A stretch of DNA of 64,000 bases. Source: Pictodentalium vernedei. Lineage: Eukaryota > Mollusca > Scaphopoda > Dentaliida > Dentaliidae. The DNA is taken from contig CM062292.1 in assembly GCA_031216915.1 (NCBI GenBank), positions 202,885,262-202,949,261 of the forward strand, written 5' to 3'. The notes under the pieces are model-generated. The model was not told the DNA's origin and made no database searches. It was given only the letters and a program-made list of their open reading frames with translations. The position numbers were made by a program, and so were the translations under genes. Below, one piece after another: positions 20,795 through 32,669 of the stretch; the stretch's first letter is position 1, and every line of letters starts with the position of its first letter.

Positions 20795-21574
20795 CGATTA
20801 TCGTCCCATTCCTTGATGGACACCGGGATTCGGGAATACGAAAAGTGGTTCAAATTTGAGTTTAATAGAAAGAAGGTAGGTTGGTTTATTTTTAAAATGC
20901 GAGTCATGTACAACTTTTTCTATCCATGGATGCGCATGCGCGAAAAACTAAGTTATTTTCTGTTTCCAATTTACTCTAGCTGTCAATGGGAGAAAAGCGT
21001 AAAACTTCATTTTTCACCCAAAATTGTTTTTCCGTCAAATGTGCGTTCATATAGTCAAATAGTTTAGGATATACTCTTTAAAATAATGTTAAATTCTTAT
21101 TGGTAGACAAAGTTCTTCATATTTCAATTTTTGTTTAAAATTTCTAATTTTTTCTGAGTGTATTTCTTTATAAATTAACGAAAAGGGGCAGACTGGAGTA
21201 GCTTTGAACTTTAAAAAAGATATTAACTTCTTATAGCATGATTTATGCGTTCATCATTCCGAAGAAAGCAATCTTCAAATTATTTGATGGTTTAAGAAAG
21301 TTTTGGCTATGGGTTAGTTTTAATATTTCCATTTTACTTTGAAAAATTGTGATTTTTAACTTTGTGCGATTTCGACAGACTTCTCTCCACTACTAACTCT
21401 TTTCATCCACTTCAAAGCGACGTCCTTTCTATGGGCTGGAAAATAGAGGTGTTTAGTTTTGTGACCAAATGCATTTCAATGTGATTTTAACGATTTAGAG
21501 TTAATAACCTTTTGGGAGGTAAAGTTTTGAACAATTTTGATGGATCTTTAGCGTCGGTGTGTGGTGTGTTTTTT
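20795..21574. other. No feature recognised
   Basis: A/T-rich single-copy sequence between a Harbinger-like MITE and a half TTAA MITE. The plus-strand frame 20813-21067 has no recognisable motif. Confidence 0.5.
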
Positions 21575-21711
21575 TTTTAACAATTACTCATTACCGTGTT
21601 CCATTGAGGGCTCAAAAGCTATGTTTTTGATGCAAAAAATGAACATTTTTAGTGGTACGAATTTTTTTTAGCAACTGTGGTCTGCTGCTAAGGTTGGGTA
21701 AAGAGTTTTAA
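21575..21711. mobile_element. TTAA-A MITE, half copy
   Basis: 'gttccattgagggctcaaaa', 'gctatgtttttgatgcaaaa' and the terminus GTTGGGTAAAGAGTTTTAA show the right half only. Confidence 0.7.
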
Positions 21712-22205
21712 TTACAGACGATCTAGTCTCCTCGCGGACAAAATAATCTCGAGCCTTTGCAACAGTAGCCCCATACATGACCTAAATAATGGCATAAGGC
21801 AGTCGCTCTACGCACCCCCCCCCCCCCCCAACTCACACATACATATACTTTAAGATGTCTATGTTTCTCGGCGGGTGTTTTTTTTTCTAAATATTTACTT
21901 ACTTGTTATGTATTTCATGTTAAAGGGTTTAAATTTTACCAATTAAAATATTTCACACCAATTGTAGTCATTATTTTTTGCCCTTTTTAGTTCAGGCGCA
22001 ATTCCGAACATACAGGTATTCAGAATACGATGTTCAGGTTACAACAAGTCGCCAATTGTTCGTATCCACATATCGTTTTCATACATCTTTTTTATTTGTA
22101 TGTTCAGGACGTCTGGAAATTGAGTACTTCATCGCTGTCCCACAGTGAAGTATGAAGCTTTTTAATTAGTCCGACAAAACAAAAGAGAATTCGGCCCAGT
22201 AGCAC

Positions 22206-22582
22206 GGGAGCGCGGTGGCTCAGTGGTAGACTTTTGAACTTCTGTGCTAGAGGTTCCGAGTTCGATTCTCGTCCGGGACGACCCGTTGTGTCCTTGGGCA
22301 AGGCACTTTATCCCGGCTGCCTACATGTCGACACGATGACGCCGTGTACTAAGGCGTACTGCACGTCGATGGTGCACATGTTTTCAACTGCTGTAACACT
22401 GCTTGAGCGGAGCTTAAACAGAGTTAGAATGTTGAGGAGCTGACAGTTGCTCGTCGATGCTCGGTGGTTCTCTCCGGATACTCCGGCTTCCTCCACCCGT
22501 AAAACTGTCACGGTCACGATTAGCCATTGTGCATAAGTATGTGACCTTAAACACAAAAAAATAAATTAATAAATAAATAAAT
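22206..22582 (+). mobile_element. tRNA-headed SINE
   Basis: Starts 'gggagcgcggtggctcagtg' with A box TGGCTCAGTGG and B box GAGTTCGATTC. It has the full body and ends 'gaccttaaacacaaaaaaat' plus (AAAT)n. A short direct repeat 'agtagc' (22198-22203, 22583-22588) flanks it. Its sequence is close to the copies at 58999 and 62209 (one young subfamily). Confidence 0.9.
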
Positions 22583-22783
22583 AGTAGCGTGTGCAGTCAC
22601 AAGTGTAAAAATAGGGGAGACAACTCCAAATTTTTTACTCGAAACAAATAGTTCAGTATGTGTAGACCTTGTCATATTATATTTTTATACATCTATTTTT
22701 GAAACCGAACAGGATCGATCAGTTTTAAAATCTCATTTTTCCGAGTTCACGGTTTGTTCCGAGCATTTGTGATGGTTATATGT

Positions 22784-22999
22784 TTAACCTCCTGCACACT
22801 GATGTGAAGAAACCCCCGAAGATTACAAACTGCAGAGTTTTCCATAATGCAATTATGAATTTACCCAGTTCATTCTTGTTTGACAGAGCTCATTGAGCTC
22901 TGTCAAACAAGAGTGAAATGTTTAAATTCCTAGTTGTATTATCATTATGGGAAAACATTTAAATTTCAGTTTTTTGAACTTCAGCTTTCAGAGGGTTAA
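22784..22999. mobile_element. TTAA-C MITE
   Basis: TTAACCTCCTGCACACTGA and TCAGCTTTCAGAGGGTTAA form a loose inverted terminus. The centre is the perfect palindrome tcttgtttgacaGAGCTC / att / GAGCTCtgtcaaacaaga. The palindrome arms match the centre of the pogo-like MITE at 33351. Confidence 0.75.
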
Positions 23000-23117
23000 A
23001 TTGGATGACACACGAATGAAATGAAGACTGATTGGAATACTTCTAGTGACGTCAGGGTTTCGTAACGTCAGGCTATCTGACACCACCAGAATTTTTTTTT
23101 TGCATTTCCCTTCATTC

Positions 23118-23180
23118 GTGTGTGTGTATGTGTGTGTGTGTGTGGGGGGGGGGGGGGGTGAGGGTGCGGGGGGGGGGGTT
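23118..23180. repeat. (GT)n followed by G runs
   Basis: 'gtgtgtgtatgtgtgtgtgt' changes into G15, then gtgagggtgcg and G9. The same GT-to-G transition occurs at 48852-48881 and 55663-55700. Confidence 0.85.
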
Positions 23181-24366
23181 GTTAGCAAAGACTGAACCAT
23201 GGAGCATCGCGACACTCTCGTCGAAATTTCTTACGCTGGCCAGATGCTGGGCGCGCATTGATTTTAAATAGTTTTGCTATTCGACAATTATATTTTATCA
23301 TCCTCCCCCCCAGAAGTTCAGAATTTGTACCCGTAGACCTCCTGATCTATCCTCCCAAACACCCGATTGTAGAACATCCTTTCCTATTGCAGAAAAATAA
23401 TCTGTAAGAAAAGGCAAAACCCGAGTTATCTTGGTAAAGGATGAAATGATGAAATTCTGTAAAACAGTTAAAAAAATATAAAAACCAAAAAATTAGATGA
23501 AATTCATTTTTCAGTATACTCGGGAATGAAATTTTTGGTTAAAATGAATTTTTAATGAAGCAGCAGCCATAATGTTAACAACTTTCATTAAATTCTGTTA
23601 CACCATCCTTGTTATGGCCACACTTTTAAATCATCTGGGAAACTGTCTTGGCGTCTTACTTCGTAGTTTGAAAAAGTACTTTTCGCCTCTGTGTGAAAAA
23701 TAATAAGATGTCTGTGCCACTGTCGAAATCACGAGGAACACTGATTGAATCACGAAAGGTTTTCATGTGCGTAATTCCCTAAGCACTTCTCTACACTTGT
23801 AAATACATCAAAATTTAAACGTTTCATGTTTTCCTGTTCGCAATTGTCCAATCGGTGAGCGCGCTGAGACACGGGACAAACAAAATGCGAAAAACACCAA
23901 GATGAACCTTTTCAACGCGGTCTCTAATACCAGTATTGTTTGCTCATGGAGGGGTCGCACTTTGTGTAAAGCCGAAAACAAGCTGAGAATGAATTCCGTT
24001 GGAAATTGCGTTCCTATGATTAACTGAGGGTTATTTTTTGCAATACTCGAGCGGGGAAATGTCATCTTAGCTTAAACATCATGCCCTGAATACCTAGATC
24101 TCAGAAGACATGTGAACGTGTATCGCTAGCACAATTTCGAAATGGAGTTACGTAAACATGGATATTCCTTTTTAATTGTTATATATGTATTAAGTCAGGT
24201 AATTAAGTTTTAATTATTTAACATAGTTGCTATTTTGAATCAATTTGAATATTCAATGGACACTCGAAAATGTTTTGTTTTGCGGTACAGTAATGCAGCA
24301 GACAGAAACGTTCTATCCATGATTGGGTTCGAGTTTGGTTTTGCTAATATTTTTATGTTTAGAGGG
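23181..24366. other. No feature recognised
   Basis: Single-copy sequence of ordinary composition. No palindrome, SINE module or splice-flanked exon convinced me. The minus-strand frame 24065-23808 has no recognisable motif. Confidence 0.5.
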
Positions 24367-24374
24367 ATTCAACG

Positions 24375-24964
24375 TAGAGCTGAAACGGTTAAAGGGTTTC
24401 TTGATCGATTAATCACATGGATTAACCTTAGTTAACCGATTAATCACTTATCCTAATAGGTAGCTGAATAATTGCTGTACCGTTGATGATTTACAGCATA
24501 TTAACTCTTTACCCAACATAACGGCGAAACCGACCAGCGCTATATACAAAAGTCTCCATTCAAATTTTATTATGTTTTCAATTTTTGTCTCAAAAACATA
24601 GCTTATGACCTCTCATTGGGACGAGCTCGTTGCTATGTTTTTTGAGACAAAAATTCAAAATTGTTAGTAATTTAAGAATTTATTTTGCAAGTATCGTCTT
24701 TCAACCGCATTGGGTAAAGGGTTAAGACTGACCATTTCCAGCTACTGATGCATGTACGTGAACAAGAATGTCAGCACGTAACTTGCATGCTTTACTCTGT
24801 CTCATATAACTGGTGTGAGTCCACGTGGTCCTGTTTTGGAGCAAGTTTGTTCCTTGTTAACCTATATAGTTCAAAAGTAACGGTCAATCGACCAGTTACT
24901 CTTTTGATCGATCAAGACGTTGATCATTGGTCAATCGATTAATCGGTTAACCGTTTCAGGTCGA
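24375..24964. mobile_element. hAT-type element carrying a TTAA MITE
   Basis: The ends are TAGAGCTGAAACGGTTAA on the left and TTAACCGTTTCAGGTCGA on the right, inverted copies with a few changes. The perfect 8-base duplication 'attcaacg' (24367-24374, 24965-24972) flanks it, the hAT hallmark. No transposase remains. A TTAA MITE (24501-24725) occupies the middle. Confidence 0.85.
24501..24725. mobile_element. TTAA-A MITE nested in hAT copy 1
   Basis: TTAACTCTTTACCCAACATA and TTGGGTAAAGGGTTAA at the ends. One palindrome arm is partly deleted (tgggacgagctcgttgctat). It sits in the middle of the hAT element 24375-24964. Confidence 0.88.
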
Positions 24965-25460
24965 ATTCAACGTCACGATAAGCACCTATGACTATATCGT
25001 GACCACAACCCAAGTTTGAAGTCAAGTTTAGCCAATCGTGTACAATTGCGATGCCCCTTTCGTCGACTTCCACCACTGGAGTAGGTTTCCGGGTTCTATG
25101 TCAATTTGACAGGTCTTATTTACAACAATAATAGACATTGTGCAACCTTCCACGGAGAAAATGTAGTAGTATTCCGCGTTTTTGTCGACGACAGAAAACT
25201 GATTTACTTACCTTTTTAAATCACTGTTATTTGGAGTACAGTGATCCACCCAAGAAAGTGGACAGGAGTCATGTCTTTAAATTCACCCAAACTCACAGCC
25301 TGTCTCCCAATTAAATGAATGTTTCAAAACTTGAGGACATAACAGATAGTTTGGTTTCTTTTTATGTTTTTTGTCCAATTTAATAAGAAGAGGTTTAACC
25401 CATGAAGAGCTGGGAATTTTTATACGTTTTTTACTGCACCCTCTTGCGTTGAAGTTATCG

Positions 25461-25506
25461 CTAGACAAGTCTTGGCCGTCTATATAGGCCGCCATGACTT
25501 GTCTAG
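25461..25506. repeat. Palindrome 'ctagacaagtcttggc'
   Basis: ctagacaagtcttggccg / tctatatag / gccgccatgacttgtctag. Similar cores (caaatcttggctgcc...gtagccaagacctga) occur at 26799-26838 and, decayed, at 29085-29130, suggesting one MITE family. Confidence 0.55.
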
Positions 25507-25620
25507 AAACAACTGCCAAGGTACTTGAAATGTGACTACGAGTTTACCCAGATACTGCATTTGAGGTTACCTGTTTTGTTGCAGTAAAATTGATCAAAAT
25601 TGGAATTCGACCCTTGATGT

Positions 25621-25854
25621 TTAACACTTTTGACCCTGATGGTATATTCCATGCCAGTTCAGAGCCATTATCTGGTAGAGTCTATAATCGATACTTGGGG
25701 GAAGACCAATCAATATTTTCAACGTGCAGCCTTGGGGCTGAAAATCTTGATTGGTGTACCACATTGATTCACTGAGGAATTATCCACTTTATGAATTCAG
25801 GTCGTATCACGATCCTGGACCGAAAAAAACGGCCTTTCGTGTTGAAAGGGTTAA
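25621..25854. mobile_element. TTAA-E MITE
   Basis: TTAACACTTTTGACCCTGAT at the left and gtgttgaaaggGTTAA at the right. Centre: gaccaatcaatattttcaac / gtgcagccttggggct / 'gaaaatcttgattggtgtac'. Matches 34098-34335. Its right TTAA (25851-25854) is also the left TTAA of the next MITE. Confidence 0.82.
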
Positions 25855-26099
25855 CCCTTCACCTAACCTGAAAAGCAGACGACACATGCAAAACAATTCT
25901 TGAAAAACTAATTTTTTTCATTTTTTGTCTAAAAAACATAGGTTATGACCCCTCATTGGAACGAGCTCGTCGAGCTCGTTTCAATGAGGGGTCATAACCT
26001 ATGTTTTTGAGACAAAAATGAAAAAATAATAAAAATTAACTGACGATTTTTGAGAATAGCGCTGGCCGTTTTTGGCAGTTACATTGGGTAAAGGGTTAA
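25851..26099. mobile_element. TTAA-A MITE sharing a TTAA with its neighbour
   Basis: TTAACCCTTCACCTAACCTG at the left and CATTGGGTAAAGGGTTAA at the right, with an intact palindrome. The left TTAA is shared with the TTAA-E element 25621-25854. Confidence 0.92.
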
Positions 26100-26505
26100 T
26101 AGATATTCTGAGGTAACAGTTAGTAATACATACATTCTCTTCAATGGTGCTAAATAGTAACTGACCTGGCAAGTCTGCGATATCCAAATTTGACTAACCA
26201 CAAGGCTCACAGGAGTTTTGTGTAGTTTGGTGTAATTTTATCGCTGCTTACAAAATTATGCTGTATGGTACCCTCCTGAAAAGGGCTTCCAGGACTGTCT
26301 CACATGTTAATATTCTGTAATTTTTAAATAATAGTAGCATGAAAAATGGACTGGGGTATCTTGGTCTGTACAAAATAATTTGAGTAGTCCGACGGATGGA
26401 ATAATAAAATCCGTATTTCACGACAACGTAAATATGTTGAAATAAAATAACATTAACTTTTACCTAACACAGCTAGAGGTCGAGTCTTGGCAACAATGTT
26501 TTTGT

Positions 26506-27226
26506 TAGAGATGGACAATATACCGAAAAGCCGAACCGATAAAGATATCATGGGGATACTGAAAAATCGAACCGATCCAATCGTTGAATACCGATACCGT
26601 CTGAATTTTCAAATTTTCCTGCATTCTCTATTTATAGGTCCCTATTGAGGCTTGGCAACAGCTGAAAGATTCATTTTCATGAAAGAAGTGACTGATTTTC
26701 TTTTCAGTTTTGTTAACCCCTAATAGACGGGGAAACTGTCTTGAATTCCCACTAGTCTACACCCTATACATTTCCAATTGCTTGGCAGTGATTTTTAGTC
26801 AAATCTTGGCTGCCTTTTAAAGTAGCCAAGACCTGACTAGAAAGCATTGTCCATCTGTTTTGTCTATTGTCAGCAGGACCTCCTAAAGATGGCATGACCA
26901 GGGTACATGCTCTGAGATCGCAAAAGCCTGGAATAGGTATTTAAACATTAAGGTGCATTTAGAAGAAGCCACAATATTACTGTAGATATGTTTTGTGGTC
27001 GTAAAAGAATACCACTATTGAGCTCATTGGCAGTGTAATGCATAGCGTTGTCTTGGAATGATAAAACAACTGATTCTGTTTTCCCTAATGTGGATTCCTC
27101 TTTGGTACTATCAGCAAACCTCAGTCAAGTCAGATACCGAATTTCGAATCGATACCGAGGTATACCGCTTAAAATACCGAAACCGATTCCGAACTCAAAA
27201 TTCCAATACCGCCCATGCCATCTCGA
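26506..27226. mobile_element. Second hAT-type family ('ataccg' repeats near ends)
   Basis: The left end TAGAGATGGACAATATACCG and right end ATACCGCCCATGCCATCTCGA are roughly inverted. 'gtttttgt' (26498-26505) and 'gtttttgc' (27227-27234) flank them as a probable 8-base duplication. Subterminal regions are rich in 'ataccga'. The centre has a palindrome at 26799-26838 (caaatcttggctgc...gtagccaagacctg) and a possible nested TTAA MITE starting at 26714. No coding part. Confidence 0.6.
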
Positions 27227-28013
27227 GTTTTTGCTTTGCTCCACTTTTTAATTTTTTTGCTTGCAAAACGCGGCTTATTTTCTCTCATTATAAACGAGTT
27301 CTGTCACTAACTATAAATCAGTGGCTGGCCGAAGTCTTATTATTATCGCCTGCTCGTCGGCATGAATGTTTTCACACCGAAATTTATGCAAACAAGTTTG
27401 AAAGGGTTAAGTCTAGGCTTAACACCAATTGCAAACCTAGTTGAGATTTTTCGCTCACGTCGGATGATCCGAACCCCCGCTATGTATCAGTGACCGACTG
27501 GTACACGTGGTTTAGTATACTGTCGCTAGGGTGTTGGTTCCGAAGGAAACTCTCTTGGCAACGGTTCGGACCCACGCTATCCTGTTTGGGAGAAAGGTTA
27601 AGTATCTGTAAAAAATTCAAGTTTACTAACGCCAAACACACTGACATGAAACGCAGGAAACACTAGCAAGCGCCAAAGACGCACTATTGTGTCTTACGCC
27701 TGTAGTACACTCGGGGACATCGTGAATGCAAAGGGAGTAAGTAAAAGCACGACGTGGTGTTTTTTTTTTTTTTTTGCAAGATCCGGTTTGTAATTGAATT
27801 AGTTGTTGTGAGAGGCAAACCCAAATCTTCTGCATCTGTTCGTGACAAACTCTTCTTGAAATAGATCCTCCATGTGAGTTGAATAATACTATGAATCAAC
27901 ATAAATCGTGTGAGGAATTTTGAAGAATTTTGGAGAATTCGAAAATTAAAGGATCTGTTTCAGTCGACCAGTTGCAATCCGACTAAAGTTCGCCTTCAGT
28001 TTGGGGCTTAAGT

Positions 28014-28649
28014 TAGAGCTGAAACGGTTAAGGCGTTTTCTTGATCGATTAATCGCGTGGATTAACCTTGGTTAAGCGATTAATCACTTGTCCAAATAGA
28101 TATCTGAATAATTGCCATACCGTTGATGATTTACAGCATGAACCCTTTACCCAACGTAACAAACAAAACCGACTATACCTAAAAACAAAAATCTCCATTC
28201 AAATTTATTATTTTATTTTCAATTTTTGTATCAAAAACATAGCTTATGAACCCTCATTGGAACGAGCTCGTTGAGCTCGCTCCAATGAGGGGTCATAAGC
28301 TGTTTTTTATACAAAAAATGAATTTTTTTTGTAATTCATGAATTTATTTTGCAAGTATCGTCTGCTACCCACAATAGGTAAAGGGTTAAGAATGACCATT
28401 TCCAGCCACTGATACAGTATAATGCTCATGCAAGTAAACAAGTATGCCAGCAAGTAACTTGCATGCTTTACTCCGTCTCATATAATTGATGCGAGTCAGT
28501 GTGACAATGTTTGCCTGTTTTGGAACAAGTTTGTTCCTTTGTTAACCCATATAATACAGTAGTTCAAAAGTAACGATTAATCGATCAATTACTTTTTGGA
28601 TCGATCAAGATGATGATCATTGATTAATCGGTTAACCGTTTTAGCTCTA
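28014..28649. mobile_element. Second copy of the hAT-type element with the same nested MITE
   Basis: Same ends (TAGAGCTGAAACGGTTAA...ACCGTTTTAGCTCTA) flanked by 'gcttaagt' (28006-28013) and 'gcataagt' (28650-28657), an 8-base duplication with one change. The interior matches the copy at 24375, including a TTAA MITE at the same site between 'gatttacagcat' and 'gaccatttccagc'. Confidence 0.85.
28139..28389. mobile_element. TTAA-A MITE nested in hAT copy 2
   Basis: TGAACCCTTTACCCAACGTA at the left (TTAA mutated) and ATAGGTAAAGGGTTAA at the right. The palindrome is nearly intact. Same insertion site as in hAT copy 1. Confidence 0.88.
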
Positions 28650-29182
28650 GCATAAGTCGACTTCAAAGACCGACTGGATTGATTTTCAAAGATTACTGTA
28701 GTCGAAATAAAATGAAATTATCTCTGATTTACACAAATCAAAGCAAGCGTTGGGCAATTACTTCCCAAATTGTTCTCTTTCTATATTCAAACGCTATTCA
28801 TAGTACAACTTTTTTGTATGCAAAATAGCCTGATATTTTGTACAGCTGATTTCAATAACCGTTCACACAAGTCACCACCTCCAAGTGAGGCTACCTACAC
28901 ATACACGCAGATTCGGTTCACTACAAGTAGTTTTTCTTTGAATCAGATTATTCATACAGAATTCTATTGTCTGCATATTTTCCAAGGCTTGTTTACTAGT
29001 TTCGATAGATATAACTCCTAAACCCATGGACAGTGTCCCATAATAACGACATGAGCTGTCTCGTGGGTTTGCAACTGTTTCTAGTCGAATCTTAGCTGCC
29101 TGTGAAGGTAGACAAGCCTTGATCACTGCCAGTACTCTTTGAATGTAACTAACAAGTTGACAGAAAGACTGTGGTTTGAATA

Positions 29183-29439
29183 CAGTATGTGGGGAGTGTA
29201 TTATCATCAAATCACTCGCAGAGTGGAGATTCCACCTGAGCAATAATTGCAAATCTGTTGCAAAGCATAACCATCACAAGCAAAGTTCCATCCAATGGAC
29301 CTCCGGGTTAAACCCGGAGGTCCATTGGCTGAAACATTGCTTGTGTTTTTTGTCCATATGTACGGAATTTGAAAGTGATACTTTGAGTGATAACTTCACT
29401 CTGCGGGTGTTTTAGTTACAATCCACTCTCCACGTACTG
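29183..29439. mobile_element. TA-flanked MITE with perfect central palindrome
   Basis: The left end CAGTATGTGGGGAGTGTATT and right end CACTCTCCACGTACTG are inverted, and TA flanks both (29181-29182, 29440-29441). Further matching inverted arms include 'cactcgcagagtg' and 'cactctgcgggtg'. The centre is a near-perfect palindrome, ccaatggacctccgggtt / aacccggaggtccattgg (about 29290-29327). Confidence 0.75.
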
Positions 29440-29441
29440 TA

Positions 29442-30429
29442 ATTTCTTTATGGTGCTGAGTCGGCAATAATAAATACCACGAAGTCGATATTTGCAAATC
29501 GCCTTTTTGACTTTAGCTTTATTCGCCCTTCATATATTTTTCTACAGTAAGGATAAGCTTAACATGGCATTTGTCGGGGATATGGTTGTCAATCAATTGT
29601 GGGGAAGAGTTACGATTAACGAGGGGCCACAGCTGGCACTCAAGGACTGCAGCCTGAACCAATATGCGATCATTTTTCTTACAACGTTACTTAAGCCCCC
29701 CGCCTTTCTTTTGGGGCTGGTCCGCCCCTGAATTTGTCACTGACTTGTAATTATATTAATAAAAAGGGAAATTACGACGATGTTTAACCAAAAACAATTC
29801 GTTTACATACTTGCAGACTGAGATAATTCTAACTCATAAATCCTGAAATTTTCAAACACACACAATTATAAAAGTAACTCACTCAACAGTTCATAATTAT
29901 CCAGCCCAATGTAATCCCGTAGCTACTGTCCTCTCTTGGGCCAGGTCTCATCCCCGGTCTCGTTACTGTGACTATGTTTTATTGTCTCTTTCAACATGAA
30001 GGTGTCACGGTATCTGGCTTGTCCAATTACTGACGCTTTTCTCACGGGGTTAATAACGCCGTCACCTCCGTTTATCTCACACTAACACTTCGGTTTCAGT
30101 CATTCAATTGTTGACTGCTTTCACCACGCGCTATCAAAGCTTAAATGTTCAAGTCAATGTTTTCATCAGCAAGCCTATACGTCTTTGCAATAGGCCTCAA
30201 CCAATAATTTCGTCAACAATATCTCCTGAAGCCTGCCATGCTCCTTTTCACTAAGCTTATCGCAGCTCCTATCTGTTGCAGACTCCAGCTGTCCCCTCAT
30301 CAGGGCATTCATTTCGACGGGAATCCGAGAATCGATTCACGCAAAGATTCGCGCAACAAAACCAGCGAGAATCCATGTAGATGCTCGCTGCACCTCTGCT
30401 AGGATTTGCGTGAAAAGAATTGTGTCAAT
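29442..30429. other. No feature recognised
   Basis: The frame 29492-29731 (hydrophobic start ALFALHIFF) has neither splice sites nor homology I can name. 'gcgagaatcc' and 'cgagaatcgattc' phrases near 30320-30380 also occur near 32745-32775, a hint of an unrecognised repeat. Confidence 0.4.
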
Positions 30430-32669
30430 TTAACCCTTTACCTAACATGGCGACAGCAAATTAACCAATATAAAGGCTGACATGACCTGAAATACCCTGA
30501 CACTTTATCAACAAAATTGTACAAATTCGGCTGTCATTGGAATCGACTCAGTGGGCCGGTTCCAATGACATCTATATTTGTAAGGTTTAGAAGCTCGCCT
30601 CACTTTCAGTCAGGGGAGCTATAGTGATCACTCACCGTCCGTCGTCCGTGAACATAGTGTTTGCGTCTTCTCCTCCAAAACCGCTCGACCAATTTAATTG
30701 AAATTTGAGATAATAGTTTGTTATGACCTCGCATTTTGATTTTGTTCAATTCAAGCTGTCTCGCCCCTCGGTAGGTCCACGCCCAAATAGTGTGCTTAAA
30801 TGTTAAAAAAATCTTCTTCTCATGAACCAGCAGTAGCAGGTAACTTGATATTTGGTGAGTAGCCTCCTTTTGTTGTGTAGACTCAGATTTGTTCATGAGA
30901 AGTTCGAGGAGTTATTTTGCCTTCGTTATGGGAGGGGCAAGAATTTTCGTCCCGCCAAATATTTCAATTTTCCAAACCGAGAGGCTGATTTGAACCAAAT
31001 TTGGTATGAGGGCTTATTGGGCCATAAGTACTTAATTTATGCCAAAACAATTTTTCCGTCGCCCCATGGGAACCGCAGGCGCTAAAAACAGAAAAAAATT
31101 AAAATGCCCATATCTCCAAAACTACACGGCACTGGTAATTCGTATTTGGTGTGAAGCATCCTTAGGACCAACAGAATGTTCAAGCTAAGTCCATGGGTTC
31201 ATATTTGGGCTCACTGTGGGAGCCCGAATTATAACTTAGTTCAAAATGAGGATTTTTCTTTAAAAATCTTCTTCTTCAGATCCAGCAGTCGGAATGTTTT
31301 GATATTTGGTATGCAGCATCCTTAGGGGTGAGATTCAAGTTTGTTCAAGCCAAGTCCCTGGGTTGATATTTGGGCTCCCTGTGGTAACCCGAATTATAAC
31401 TTAGGTCATTATGAGGAAAATTCTTCAAAAATCTTCTTCTTCACATCCAACAGTTAGAATCTCTTGATATTTGGTATATAGCAACCTTAGGGAGGTGAAA
31501 TATAAGTTTGTTAAACCCAAGTCCCTGGGTTCACATTTGGTCTTCCTGTGGTAGCCCGAATTGTACCAAAATTTTATTTTCCGAACTGAGAGGCCGATTT
31601 GAACCAAATTTGACATGAAGGCTTATTGGGTCATAAGTACCAAATTTATGCAAAAAAATTTGTCCCGTCGCTCGATGGAAACCGCAGAACCTAAAAATAG
31701 AAACAATTTAAAACACCCATATCTTCAAAAGTACACGGCACTGAGAATGTTTATTTTATGTGAAGCTTCCTGAGGAACAGCAGAAAGGAATGGTCAAACA
31801 AAAATTGCCATCGGTTTTATCGTATGGTGCTTTTCCAGGACTTGTGAAAAAGTGCTGAGTCAGCATTTTTTAACACCTTCGGTAACATAACTGTGGGTAA
31901 TGGGAAAACATTTAAGACTCTTCTTCTCCCAAACCACTGCTCCAAAAGCTTTCAAATTTCACATATAACATCTTTGGAAGATTGTTACACACATGTTTAT
32001 TGAAATCAAATCCCTGGGTCCATATTTGGGCTCTCTATGGGAGCCCAAATGTTTAAATTAGTGCAGTATGAGGAATTTTCTTTAAAAATCTTCTTCTTCA
32101 GATCCAGCAGTCGGAATGTTTTGATACTTGGTATTCAGCATCCTTAAGGGGTGAGATTCAAGATTGTTCAAACCAAAGTCCCTGGGTTCATATTTGGGCT
32201 CCCGGTGGAAGCCCGAATTATAACTTAGTTCAATATGAGGAATATTCTTCAAAAGTCTTCTTCACGTCCACCAGTCAGAATCTTATGATATTTGGTGTAC
32301 AGATCCTTACGGAGGTGAGATTCAAGTTTGTTCAAGCCAAGTCCCTGGGTTCATATTTGGGCTCGCTGTGGGAGCCCGAATTATTACATAGTTCAATATG
32401 AGGAATATTCTTTAAAAATCATTTTTTTAAGTTCCACTGGCCAGAATCTGGATATTTGGTATAAGCTTTTCTTGGGAGTTGCAGATGCAACTTGTTCAAA
32501 TCAATTTCCTGGGTTAATATTTAGGCTACCATGTCAGGTGAGCGCCTTCAGGCCCCCTGGGACCTCTTGTTGATAAATATTGTTCATTTGTTTTAACCCC
32601 CCCCCCCCCCCCCCATCAAATTCAGCTTATGTTTTAAGAATTAAGGAGCTGTGTTGGGTAAAGGGTTAA
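30430..32669. mobile_element. TTAA-D MITE split by a 2-kb element
   Basis: The left part 30430-30591 begins TTAACCCTTTACCTAACATG and has the palindrome 'tcattggaatcgactcagtg' / 'ggccggttccaatga'. The right part 32573-32669 ends GTTGGGTAAAGGGTTAA. Between them lies the long repeat element 30592-32572. Read across, the two parts look like one MITE interrupted. A C18 run (32598-32615) lies in the right part. Confidence 0.65.
30592..32572 (+). repeat. Long non-coding element, copy 2, with both termini
   Basis: Starts 'agctcgcctcactttcagtc' with 'accgtccgtcgtccgtgaac' following, has about nine internal units like copy 1, and ends 'gtcaggtgagcgccttcagg' 'ccccctgggacctcttgtt'. The same head/tail pattern is widespread in marine invertebrate genomes by my recollection; no coding capacity is seen. 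It splits a TTAA-D MITE. Confidence 0.8.
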
